58,043 nt of DNA. Origin: CAZHZT01 sp964537285. Its GTDB lineage: Bacteria; Bacteroidota; Bacteroidia; Chitinophagales; Saprospiraceae. Within the stretch, counting starts at the first letter, position 1; every line of letters starts with the position of its first letter. Of the stretch, positions 7,341 to 16,200 are shown piece after piece. The translations under genes were made by a program, and so were the position numbers. Under the pieces are notes generated by a model. The model ran no database searches. It saw only the letters and a program-made list of their open reading frames with translations, and was not told the DNA's origin. The stretch is from NCBI GenBank assembly GCA_964537285.1, contig CAZHZT010000023.1, positions 1 through 58,043 of the forward strand. Reading direction: 5' to 3'.

Positions 7341-10040
7341 TTAAAGGATGAAAAAACGGTGTACCTCTACTATCGAATTGTTGTTGGAGGTGCGGAGCAC
7401 GTAGGAGCCTCTGGGAAGATGGCCAAGCTCCAATTGGATAAACTGCATTCCTGGTGGGCTCTGCTTTTCGTATACTGTTTCTCCTATCATATTGTGAATA
7501 AATATTTTTAAAGGATGCCTGGCTGGAGCATTTAGGGATAGTTGGAAGTTATTGTTAGAAACAGTAGGTTGAAGAGTGGAGGTATTTTTTCTGAGGGATA
7601 GATCTGCGGAAATAATTGGAGAGTAATGAAACTGTCCGTCGAAATCAACTTGTTTCAGTCGATAATAATTTGTACCTGAATATGGAGAGTGATCGACAAA
7701 GGAATAAGAACTTGGATTGGAGGACGTGCCGGAACCTTTCACTTCACCGATTTCCTGAAACCCTTGATTACCAAAGCTTCGTTGAATAATGAAATAGTTA
7801 TTGTGGAACTCATTAGAAGTGACCCAGCTTAATTGAATGGCATTACCTAAAAGGGTTGCTTCAAATTTTACTAAGCTTACCGGTAAAATCTGTGAAAAAG
7901 GCGGTATACAAGGCCCTCCTTCAAACTGGCCGTTCGGTGAGATGACCTTCGGTGTATTATTGGTTGTAAAATAAAAAGACTGTGTATTCGACCCTCCTGT
8001 GGGGCTGTCGGCGAGAATACTCACTCTGGGTTCGTTATTATTGAAGTAGCCCAGTTGATTGCAATTCTGACCAGTGCCTGCCACCAGATAATATTGCTGC
8101 AAAGGCGTGCTGCCTTGGCAATGATTTGAGAAGTTCAAGTTAACTAGAGTGTTATCAAAATGGCTTCCAAGTACAGACCTGCAATCGTTACCTGCCCCTA
8201 GAAAAACCGCAACACGTGCGTCGCCCGGAATTATATCATTACCGGGAACACTTAGAAATACAGGACATCCTGCCTGTACATTCAGTTCCGCGATTACTGC
8301 ATTTATCAGGCTTGCTTCTCCTGTATTGGAAGGATAAAGCCAGTCATAACAATTGACGCCTCCAACGCCAAAACAATCTTCACTTCCCGTATAACCAGGT
8401 AAACTAATCGGAGAGGTGTTGTATGAATTACCAAGCCATATATTGGATAAGTTGTTAGTTGTTCTGCCAGAGGCTATGGCCAGATCGTTCAGGTTCAGAC
8501 TATTATAGTTGTAAAATATGAAGAACTCATTGGGCCCGTCGAGTCCGCAGGGATCAACGAACTGGGACTCAAAGATTAAGTTTCCACCATCGTAGGAACA
8601 ATGTGGAGGAGTCATTATAACTTCTCCATTGAGCAGGCAAGAAGCATCTGCATCATCAACAATATTGATGGTTTTATTTCCACCGGCAATGGAAAAAGGG
8701 CCAAAAAAATTAGTCGAGCTACCAGAATGACTAATATTTTGTTGATTGATATCGCCACTAATAGAAAAAGTAGATTCCCAAAAGTCATTGCTTCCTTCGG
8801 GAGCGAAGGCAATGTAATACAAATCATCAAAAATATTGTCTGAAGTTCCATTATTATGGCAAGCTGTAATGGGACCGGCAGTAGAAAAATAACAGCAATT
8901 ATCGTTAGGTAATCCCGGAGAGGCTACATCACCACCATTACAGCTGGTGCGGGAAATACACCAATTGGTTCCACTATTATTGGTATTATGGTCTTGATTT
9001 GGAACATCATTTAGAATGATAGATTCGCCATTTTCTTCGTTTGGCCATCCAACTCCCCCGTAATCCACTTCATCAATTAAGGTGCTGTTGTCTATGATCT
9101 TGATGATGTCATCTGAAGCCAGGTTGATGGATGTGTAAATATAGTTCCCGTTTGGGAAGCAATTCCCTCCACCTCTGCCAAGGACTTTATAATCTCCTGC
9201 CGGAATGATAAAACTCGATTGAATGATATGACTCGAGTTATTGTCTTCAATAGTCCATCCGTTTAGGTCAATATCGGTTCCGGAGGTGTTGAAGACTTCA
9301 AACCATTCATTGTCTGGTTCATTTCCTGAAGGATTATACATGATTTCTGTAATGATTAAATCCCCTGGGTTCGCTGATGAAGGAGCAAAAGAGCATAGTT
9401 GAATATCGTCTGCCCAGAATTGTCCTGCTCTGCTAGAGGTGAATTCAAACAAAGCACCCATGTACTGACCCGAAATAAAAGAGGTATGATTAGTAGTTCC
9501 TCCTGATACTTCACCGCTACCAGCATCATAGTACAGATTCCAGTCTCCCGAAGAGGTTCGGTATATTCGGATACAAACATCATCATTGCTATTCCAGTCT
9601 AGTGAGGAAGTAATAATAGGTGTTGGGCTATTATTATCTAAGTAGAATAAGCTTAATAGGTCATCATTTCCTGTAAGATTGATTCCCACTGCGTAACCAT
9701 CGGGAAGGGTAGTAAAATCGGTGTTGTCAGTAATGAGGAAGAAGGCAAAATAATTATTAGCGGACGGGTCCCAGTTGCCATTGCGCATGCAAAGTTCCCA
9801 TTCATGATCTCCGGAACTTAAGTTTTGGGGGCTTAAGTCCGTAAAAGTGTAGCTTTGCCCTGCCTCGTTGCTTAAATTGTGTTTAAGTTCTCCATTGTCA
9901 TTCGTCCAATCATTGGTGTTTTGCCAACCAGCAAGATCGCCATCTTCAAAATCATCGGAAAATAATAAATTGCATTGGGGGAAACCTCTCATGCTGTTCA
10001 ATAGAATTAGAACTGCAATAAAGTAAAAATGCTTCATCAT
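7341..10040 (-). CDS. Large T9SS-secreted lamin-tail protein
   Basis: About 899 aa when started at 10040 (MMKHFYFIAVLILL), which gives a clean signal peptide ending near the GFPQC stretch. An upstream in-frame start at 10181 would run through a perfect palindrome (10136-10188) and was rejected. After the signal comes a beta-rich region (DDFEDGDLAGWQN, jelly-roll-like, about 25-215), a lamin-tail domain (about 225-350, GDLIITEIMYNPSGNEPDN), further beta-rich sequence, an FN3-like segment (about 740-830, LVKFEATLLGNAIQLSW) and a C-terminal type A T9SS sorting domain (final 75 residues, IFIHNMIGETVYE...LPRGSYVLRT). The FN3-plus-sorting-domain tail resembles that of the 1532-aa protein downstream, so the two are likely paralogous in their C-termini. 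Function beyond surface attachment is not evident. Confidence 0.85.
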   Translation of the reverse strand: MMKHFYFIAVLILLNSMRGFPQCNLLFSDDFEDGDLAGWQNTNDWTNDNGELKHNLSNEAGQSYTFTDLSPQNLSSGDHEWELCMRNGNWDPSANNYFAFFLITDNTDFTTLPDGYAVGINLTGNDDLLSLFYLDNNSPTPIITSSLDWNSNDDVCIRIYRTSSGDWNLYYDAGSGEVSGGTTNHTSFISGQYMGALFEFTSSRAGQFWADDIQLCSFAPSSANPGDLIITEIMYNPSGNEPDNEWFEVFNTSGTDIDLNGWTIEDNNSSHIIQSSFIIPAGDYKVLGRGGGNCFPNGNYIYTSINLASDDIIKIIDNSTLIDEVDYGGVGWPNEENGESIILNDVPNQDHNTNNSGTNWCISRTSCNGGDVASPGLPNDNCCYFSTAGPITACHNNGTSDNIFDDLYYIAFAPEGSNDFWESTFSISGDINQQNISHSGSSTNFFGPFSIAGGNKTINIVDDADASCLLNGEVIMTPPHCSYDGGNLIFESQFVDPCGLDGPNEFFIFYNYNSLNLNDLAIASGRTTNNLSNIWLGNSYNTSPISLPGYTGSEDCFGVGGVNCYDWLYPSNTGEASLINAVIAELNVQAGCPVFLSVPGNDIIPGDARVAVFLGAGNDCRSVLGSHFDNTLVNLNFSNHCQGSTPLQQYYLVAGTGQNCNQLGYFNNNEPRVSILADSPTGGSNTQSFYFTTNNTPKVISPNGQFEGGPCIPPFSQILPVSLVKFEATLLGNAIQLSWVTSNEFHNNYFIIQRSFGNQGFQEIGEVKGSGTSSNPSSYSFVDHSPYSGTNYYRLKQVDFDGQFHYSPIISADLSLRKNTSTLQPTVSNNNFQLSLNAPARHPLKIFIHNMIGETVYEKQSPPGMQFIQLELGHLPRGSYVLRTSNNNSIVEVHRFFIL

Positions 10041-10135
10041 AGAATAATCGTTTTCATTTGGTGAAAAAAATAACGTCAGCAGCAGCTCTCGAAAACTAAA
10101 TTTACGCCGCAAAGTGGCGCAGAAATTCTTGCTTA

Positions 10136-10188
10136 AGGCATTGTGAAAAGGTATTTTGGCTCTGCCAAAATACCTTTTCACAATGCCT
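10136..10188. terminator. Perfect palindrome between two minus-strand genes
   Basis: 25-bp perfect arms (10136-10160 and 10164-10188) with a three-base TCT loop; core GGTATTTTGGC/GCCAAAATACC. It lies 3' of the antiporter gene and 5' of the T9SS gene at 7341-10040. A GC-rich shoulder on both sides (CGCCGC near 10105, GCGGC near 10211) may extend the structure. A terminator role is inferred from position only. Confidence 0.55.
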
Positions 10189-10390
10189 CACAAGAAAATA
10201 CTGCCGTGTAGCGGCATAAAAGCTATTTTCTGTTTTCAAACCGAGAATGGCTGATATGACGTGAAGTTGCTTTTAAACAACTTCTCCACAAAAGAAAGGC
10301 TTTTTAATAAGTAATGCTACTGGAAATGTATGAACGCCCGTTTTTCAATTAAGAGTGGCGGGAAAAACTTCACGAAACATCAACTTATCA

Positions 10391-10420
10391 CGGTCAACGG
10401 GAAACGGTTAACGGTCAACG
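10391..10420. repeat. Short heptamer-repeat tract
   Basis: Four consecutive 7-base units (GGTCAAC, GGGAAAC, GGTTAAC, GGTCAAC) just 3' of the antiporter stop codon, without the palindromic core seen in the two longer elements. Confidence 0.8.
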
Positions 10421-10435
10421 AGTAATAAAAGAAGT

Positions 10436-11359
10436 TTATCCTTTTTCGAAAAGTTCTACGAGGAAGAATGCGTAGAACATGAGTAGGAAAAGGCCTTCCC
10501 AGCGAGAGATTTTATTGGAAATACACATTACACTGAAGAGTAGAGTCATTGCGATCATCAGAGGTAAACTGAAAGTAACGATAGAGTCTGGTATCGTTAA
10601 TGGGCCAAAAAACGACGGAATACTCATTACGGCATAAGTGTTAAAAATATTAGACCCCATTACATTACCAACGGCAATAGCTGTTTTTCCTCTTCTGGCA
10701 GCATTAATGCTTACGATCACTTCTGGCAGGGAGGTTCCGAGAGCTACGGCTGTAAGTGCGATGACTTCAGGGTTGATGCCTGCCAGCTCAGATAATTGCA
10801 CTATGGAATAGATGGTATAGTCGGCTCCAAAATAGACTAATACACCGCCAACAATCAATTTCGCAATGGTTTGCCAGTTAATTTTAACTTTGTAGTGCTC
10901 AACATCTTTGCCGCTTTGGAAAGAATAAACAAGGAAGACAACAATTCCTGTAAAAAAGAGTATCGATTCAAAAAAGGAATAATGTTTATCGGATAAAGCA
11001 AACCACATGAGAAAAGAAGAGCCTAAGAGATAGGGCAGGTCAATGTCCCAAACATTACTTTCAAGTTTTATTTCCCTGACGAAAAAAGCAGTAAGCCCCA
11101 GAACCAATACGATATTGGTAATATTAGAACCAATAACGTTACCGACTACAATCGAGGATTCTCCAGCGTATACCGAAGCTATAGATGCTGCTAGCTCTGG
11201 GAGTGAAGTTCCAAACGCTACAATGGTAATGCCAATAATAAACGGAGAAATACCAAGGCTTAAGCCAATGGTCTCTGCTGCGTCAACAAACCAATCCGCA
11301 GCTTTTAACAAAACAGCTAAACTAACTGCGAACAATAAAAAAAATAATAATACCTCCAT
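10436..11359 (-). CDS. yrbG: Calcium/sodium antiporter (CaCA superfamily, YrbG type)
   Basis: A 307-aa inner-membrane protein predicted to exchange Ca2+ for Na+. It carries the two inverted alpha repeats that define the CaCA family, each with the ion-binding GTSLPE motif: GITIVAFGTSLPELAASI (about residues 43-60) followed by GNVIGSN, and ALTAVALGTSLPEVIVSI (about 200-217) followed by GNVMGSN. About ten hydrophobic segments are visible, and the length fits bacterial YrbG-like antiporters (about 310-320 aa). It is divergent from tatC, with a very large palindrome between the two start codons. No regulatory partner is visible. Confidence 0.92.
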   Translation of the reverse strand: MEVLLFFLLFAVSLAVLLKAADWFVDAAETIGLSLGISPFIIGITIVAFGTSLPELAASIASVYAGESSIVVGNVIGSNITNIVLVLGLTAFFVREIKLESNVWDIDLPYLLGSSFLMWFALSDKHYSFFESILFFTGIVVFLVYSFQSGKDVEHYKVKINWQTIAKLIVGGVLVYFGADYTIYSIVQLSELAGINPEVIALTAVALGTSLPEVIVSINAARRGKTAIAVGNVMGSNIFNTYAVMSIPSFFGPLTIPDSIVTFSLPLMIAMTLLFSVMCISNKISRWEGLFLLMFYAFFLVELFEKG

Positions 11360-11441
11360 ACGTTTCCTCTCTTTATTAGAAATTTTTAAGGCTGCAAAAG
11401 TAAGCTTTTTCTATTTTTTGCTCAACAAAAAAACAATTAAG

Positions 11442-11636
11442 TACCTAAGAATATTTGGTAGTGGGTAAAACCGGTTGATGAGAAGTGTTAACCTTAAGTT
11501 GTAAAGCTTGTTAGATAAATCCATCAACGGATTCTACCCACTACCGAATATTTAACTAAAGGCCGACACAAGGCGTTGCAGCCCCCAGCCGGGGGCTGCA
11601 ACGCCTTGTGTCGGCCTTTAGTTAAATATTCTTAGG
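11442..11636. repeat. Nested giant palindrome between divergent yrbG and tatC
   Basis: The inner part is a perfect inverted repeat with 40-bp arms at 11547-11586 and 11591-11630 and a four-base loop (AGCC), GC-rich in the centre (CAGCCCCC). Two further pairs enclose it: CCTAAGAATATTT at 11442-11454 with 11624-11636, and GGTAGTGGGTA...GGTTGATG (about 11456-11480) with 11522-11545. A branched, cruciform-capable structure follows. It lies between two divergent start codons, so it cannot simply be a shared terminator. Confidence 0.85.
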
Positions 11637-11713
11637 TTACAGAGTATTGAAGAGTGGAAATAGATTTAAATCGTATTAAACGAAGAAGATATGAGGATAT
11701 CTAAAGAAAAAAT

Positions 11714-11721
11714 TACTTTTG
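11714..11721 (+). promoter_or_regulatory. Bacteroidota -7 box (TACTTTTG) upstream of tatC
   Basis: TACTTTTG fits the TAnnTTTG consensus of the primary Bacteroidota sigma factor and lies about 15 bases before the first tatC start codon. No clear -33 TTTG was seen at the usual spacing, so strength is uncertain. Confidence 0.45.
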
Positions 11722-11735
11722 TACGTTAAGAAGAT

Positions 11736-12557
11736 ATGCTATTTATGAATAATAAAAATCAGGATCAAAGCTCCGGGGGAGAGATGTCTTTTCTGGATCA
11801 TTTAGAAGAACTGCGCTGGCACATTATCCGTTCATTGGTTGTGACGGTTACTGTGGCGATAGTAATCTATGTGCTTGGGCAAAGTGTATTTGACCTAATT
11901 ATTTATGGCCCCAAGGAAAAGTGGTTCTTCACCTACAGCCTAATTTGTAGCATTTCTTCAGAACTCTGTTTTTACCCCCCTGATTTTGAATTAAAAACAA
12001 TACAACTGGGGGAGCAGTTTTTTGTACACCTAAAAACCTCCTTGGTCCTAGGTATTGTGTTGGCTTTTCCTTATATTTTTTGGGAATTCTGGCGTTTTAT
12101 TTCTCCTGGGCTTTATCCGGAGGAGAAACGGGTTGTAAGAGGGGTTGTTGTAATTTGTTCATTATTATTTGCCATGGGAGTACTTTTCGGGTACTTTATA
12201 GTTGCTCCCTTTGCAGTTACCTTTTTAGCAAGTTACAGCGTAGGTGCGGTAAATGCTACGACCTTGTCTTCCTACGTGAACTATATGACTATGTTTACGT
12301 TACCCGCTGGCTTGCTATTCGAATTACCCGTGGCGGTCTATTTTTTATCAAGGTTGGGATTAGTTACACCGGAGTTTATGAGAAGCTATCGCAGGCACGC
12401 GTTTGTAGTGATCCTTATTTTAGCTGCAATTATTACTCCGCCCGACATGATTACCCAACTTTTGATTGGCGTACCACTATATGGCCTTTACGAGATAAGT
12501 ATTGGGATCTCCAGGCGGGTGCAGAAAAGATGGGAAAAAGAATTTGCAGAAACATAA
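11736..12557 (+). CDS. tatC: Sec-independent protein translocase subunit TatC
   Basis: A 273-aa polytopic membrane protein, the substrate-receptor subunit of the Tat pathway for folded proteins. Diagnostic features: the N-terminal MSFLDHLEELRWHIIRS motif (about residues 16-32), an FFVHLKTSLVLGIVLAFPY stretch in the second transmembrane segment, the FWRFISPGLYPEEKR loop (about 124-138), and six hydrophobic segments ending with LIGVPLYGLYEI. The initiator could be the ATG at 11736 or at 11745; both precede the conserved helix. The small hydrophilic gene that follows 30 bases later is co-oriented and probably co-transcribed. Tat would serve cofactor enzymes such as the molybdopterin oxidoreductases of this genome, although the YdeP-type one here shows no twin-arginine signal. 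Confidence 0.95.
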   Translation: MLFMNNKNQDQSSGGEMSFLDHLEELRWHIIRSLVVTVTVAIVIYVLGQSVFDLIIYGPKEKWFFTYSLICSISSELCFYPPDFELKTIQLGEQFFVHLKTSLVLGIVLAFPYIFWEFWRFISPGLYPEEKRVVRGVVVICSLLFAMGVLFGYFIVAPFAVTFLASYSVGAVNATTLSSYVNYMTMFTLPAGLLFELPVAVYFLSRLGLVTPEFMRSYRRHAFVVILILAAIITPPDMITQLLIGVPLYGLYEISIGISRRVQKRWEKEFAET

Positions 12558-12587
12558 CTTAACTCAATCCAGATAAAATAGGCATTT

Positions 12588-13034
12588 ATGTACAGAGTAT
12601 CAACGAACCTCACTCTATTTTTAAAGTTTTTTGTTCCGGTGGTATGGATCGTATTCTTTGCCAGTTTTACAATTGCTGTTTGGGTGACGGATGAACATAT
12701 TGGCCCTCTAGGTTTTTGGCAGTTTAAAATAGGCTTGACGATTTTCTTGTTTTTAGGAGCTCTGGTATTGTACTTTCTGTTCATGCGCTTGAAGCGTGTA
12801 GAAATGAGTGGAGAACATATTTATATAAGTAATTATATAAAAACTTACCGCTATCCGTACGATAGTATTGCGGAAATTAAGGAAGATGATTTTCTTCTTT
12901 TCCGAAGAATTCGGGTTTTCTTAAAAGAGGCCGGAAAATTTGGCCGAAAGATCGTTTTTGTAGCGGATAAACGAAATTTGAGACAATTTTATGAAGATCA
13001 TCCTGCAATAAAAAAAGCAATAAACTCCATTTAA
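12588..13034 (+). CDS. Membrane protein with PH-like C-terminal half
   Basis: A 148-aa protein with two transmembrane segments (about residues 9-31 and 45-66), joined by a short charged loop, then a soluble beta-rich part (about 67-148; RVEMSGEHIYISNYIKTYR, then YDSIAEIKE) of the kind seen in bacterial PH-like domain proteins. It lies 30 bases after tatC on the same strand and is probably in the same transcript. No catalytic motif was seen. Assignment to a PH-like fold is an inference from pattern; the function is unknown. Confidence 0.7.
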   Translation: MYRVSTNLTLFLKFFVPVVWIVFFASFTIAVWVTDEHIGPLGFWQFKIGLTIFLFLGALVLYFLFMRLKRVEMSGEHIYISNYIKTYRYPYDSIAEIKEDDFLLFRRIRVFLKEAGKFGRKIVFVADKRNLRQFYEDHPAIKKAINSI

Positions 13035-13214
13035 TAAATAGATTTAACCTAAAACAAGCTTTAAACCGCAGTAAAATAAACATAATGGCAAGATGCAAAA
13101 GATTCGTCAAACCTTTGGGGGAGCTTTTGCGTAGGCAATAAATGTAAGGTGTACTCGTTTTGAAATAACTTGAAAAAACAGGCCAATTAATCCTCTAAAG
13201 TGAAGGTCTATAGC

Positions 13215-13222
13215 TATTTTTG
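13215..13222 (+). promoter_or_regulatory. Bacteroidota -7 box (TATTTTTG) upstream of the SprB-repeat gene
   Basis: TATTTTTG matches TAnnTTTG and ends 30 bases before the ATG at 13253. The 220-base gap from the previous gene supports an independent promoter here. Confidence 0.45.
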
Positions 13223-13252
13223 CGGAGCCCATTAAAATGATAATACATAAAT

Positions 13253-16200
13253 ATGACAAGAGTTCTCATCATTTTGGCTGTCCTAGGAACGGCCAGCAGT
13301 TTTCTGCATGCCCAAACACCGAGAATAAGCGCCATTAAAAAAGGCGAATATCCTGAATCTATACTTGCCTGCCCCCCAGGTCAGGAAAATGACGCAGGAA
13401 CCATTTCTCTTGGCCCCTTCAATGGCCAGAGCAATGACGTTGATTTTGATACGATGTTCCTTTGTTTCGGCGATCAAATTCTCATCGATCACGATGCAGG
13501 TTCAGAGAATCTCTCCGGAGATCCTGATCCGGCAACTACACCAGGCGTTGGATACGCGTTTTATACTTGTGAACCCACGGTTGATGGCCCTGATCTAACG
13601 GCTATTACAAATGATCCGTGTACGCTTAATGATCCTCCCTTACCTCCGGGATTCCTTTATATTGCTACCGGAGGGAATACAAACGGAGATGTTCTTTTTG
13701 AAAATACGGGCTTGATACAAGCTTTCTTTGACCCAGTGGATACGATGCCGGCAACTGTTTGGTTTGCACCGATCACTTACGATGATTTAGTCGATAGTGT
13801 GGCTTTTTATGAGGGAAATCCTTCGGGGCAATGTGTGAATGTAAGTACTGATGAGGCGTTCGCTGTTGTATATTTGAATGAAATAGAAATTTCCAATGTA
13901 AACACTTCTGCTAACGGTAGTAGCTGTCAGGGAAATTTTACGATCACCGGAGGTTTGCCTGAAGTGGATGGAAGTAATTATGATGTATCCATGACACTTG
14001 ATTCTGATCCTTCAATTGAGGCCTTTTTGCAAGGCTTGATTCCTACTCACGGAGGGACTCAGAATTTCAAGATATTCGTTCCCGGGGTTTATAATGTGGT
14101 TATTTCTGATGGTAAAGGATGTGAGCGCACTTTTCAGATAGATATGGCAGGTTGTGATGCTATCGGAATTGAAATTACAGAGCAATTTGGCCAAAGCGGA
14201 GATAATGTCTGCGTCAGTTTTATCGCTACGAACTTTATCGATATTCAGTCTTTCCAGTTTACTATTGAATTCGATACTTCTGTAATCTTATTTTCAAATA
14301 ATTCCTTTCAGAATACTTTATTAACAGAAGGTGGGATTAGCCCGGTTTCATTTGGTCCCGCTGATCCGAATGGTTCAGCTGAGATAACCGTCAATTGGTT
14401 TGACCTTAATTTTAATGGTCAAACCGTTCCGGACGGTACCGTGCTGTTTGATCTGTGTTTTGATATAAATGGTGATCCCGGGGATGTAGCTGATCTTGCC
14501 ATTGAATTTGCTCCGGTGAATGTTTCTACGCCTCTGGAAGTGAAAAAAGCACTTGATCCTTTGACTTTTGTGGATGCTGGTTTGGTGAGTAATCCGGGTT
14601 CCGTTACTGTCTTCGATCCTAGTACGCTACTGGTTGATATTACAAAGGAAGATGTTACTTGCAAGAATGCAGATAATGGATCTTTTACGATGACGGTTTC
14701 AGGGGGAAATCCTATCTACGAAATTGTTTATCAACTCACAGGGGGAGGAGGCAACTTTGGCCCTGATACTATTTTTGTGGATGGGGGGTCTTTTACTGCT
14801 GATAACCTGGCTCCTGGTACCTACATCATCATTACGAATGATCAGTCTTTTCCGGTTCCTTTGGTTGCAACTGACACAGTAGTGATTACAGAGCCTTTAT
14901 TTCAGTTAGGGGTTGGCCCGGATATTATGGGCTTTCAGAATGTTCTTTGCAACGGAGATAGTTCAGGGGCTTTTCCAATACAAGTGTTCGGCGGTACGCC
15001 GCCTTACAGCTTTTTATGGAGCAATGGTGATACAACCCAAAACATCGATAATCTAGTAGCCGATAGTTATGTGGTAACGGTCACCGATGCTAATGGTTGT
15101 ATGGCACAGGCAAGTGCAACCATTGGAGAACCTGCGCCCATAACAACTAATCTCGGAAGCTTTGATGCTACTTGCTCAGGTACCGATGACGGTACTGCCT
15201 TTGTGGCTGCTTCCGGCGGAACGGTGTTAAATAATTACAGTTATGAGTGGAGTTCAGTTCCGGCTCAATTTGCAGATACTATAAACGGCCTGGATGTTGG
15301 GATGTACTTTGTAACTGTTACGGATGATAATAATTGTGAAATGGTAGATTCTGTAATGGTGGGAGCTGCAACAATCATTCAAGCCAATGCCATAGCCAAT
15401 AATATTTCATGTTTTGGTGAAAATGATGGTTCTATTTTGCTAAACCCTTCAGCCATAGGCATTGAAAATGGTAATTACTTCTATAGCTGGGATCCTTTGG
15501 TAGGTGGTGTGCTTGATGATGAGGTGACGGATTTATCTCCGGGAAGCGTTAGCGTAACCATTACGGATGGTCTGGGCTGTAATATTGATACTACAATAAC
15601 AATCGAAGAGCCTCCTGTGCTAGACGTAATGGTGGTTAATACGCAGGATGAATCTTGTATTGCCGGGGCAGATGGCTTTATTGTGGTCAGTGCATCGGGA
15701 GGTACTTTGGCTATGGGGGCAGATTATACTTATGATTGGGGGAATGTTCAAACAGATTCTATTTTTGGATTGCCGGCCGGTTCTTATACCGTTACCGTTT
15801 CCGATGATAATGGTTGTATCGATTCGGTTACCCAAGTGATCGATCCTCCAAATGCGCCAATTATCAATATGTTTGATATTACTCCTCCTACCTGCTTTAA
15901 TTCAATGAATGGAGAAGTCTCTGTAGATATAACGCCTGGAGGAGCACCTATTCAAACTATTGAATGGTCTAATAGTAGTACCGGCAATACGATTTCCAAT
16001 CTTGGTGCAGGCGAATATATCGTTACTATAACAGCTGATGATGGCTGTGTGACTAGTGATACTGCGGTAGTGATTGCTCCGGATTCTATTTCGATTGCTA
16101 ATGCTACTTTAGAACTACCAAGTTGTGCCGGGGATGAAGACGGGTTTATTCTGCTTTCCCTAGAAGGCGGAACAACTCCATACACAATTACCTGGTCGAA

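Noticed and set aside
10041..10181. N-terminal extension of the T9SS protein ending at 7341
   Set aside because: It would be translated from a perfect palindrome and would hide a clear signal peptide starting at 10040.
12080..12562. 160-aa plus-strand ORF within tatC
   Set aside because: A frame shadow of tatC, whose own frame carries all family motifs.
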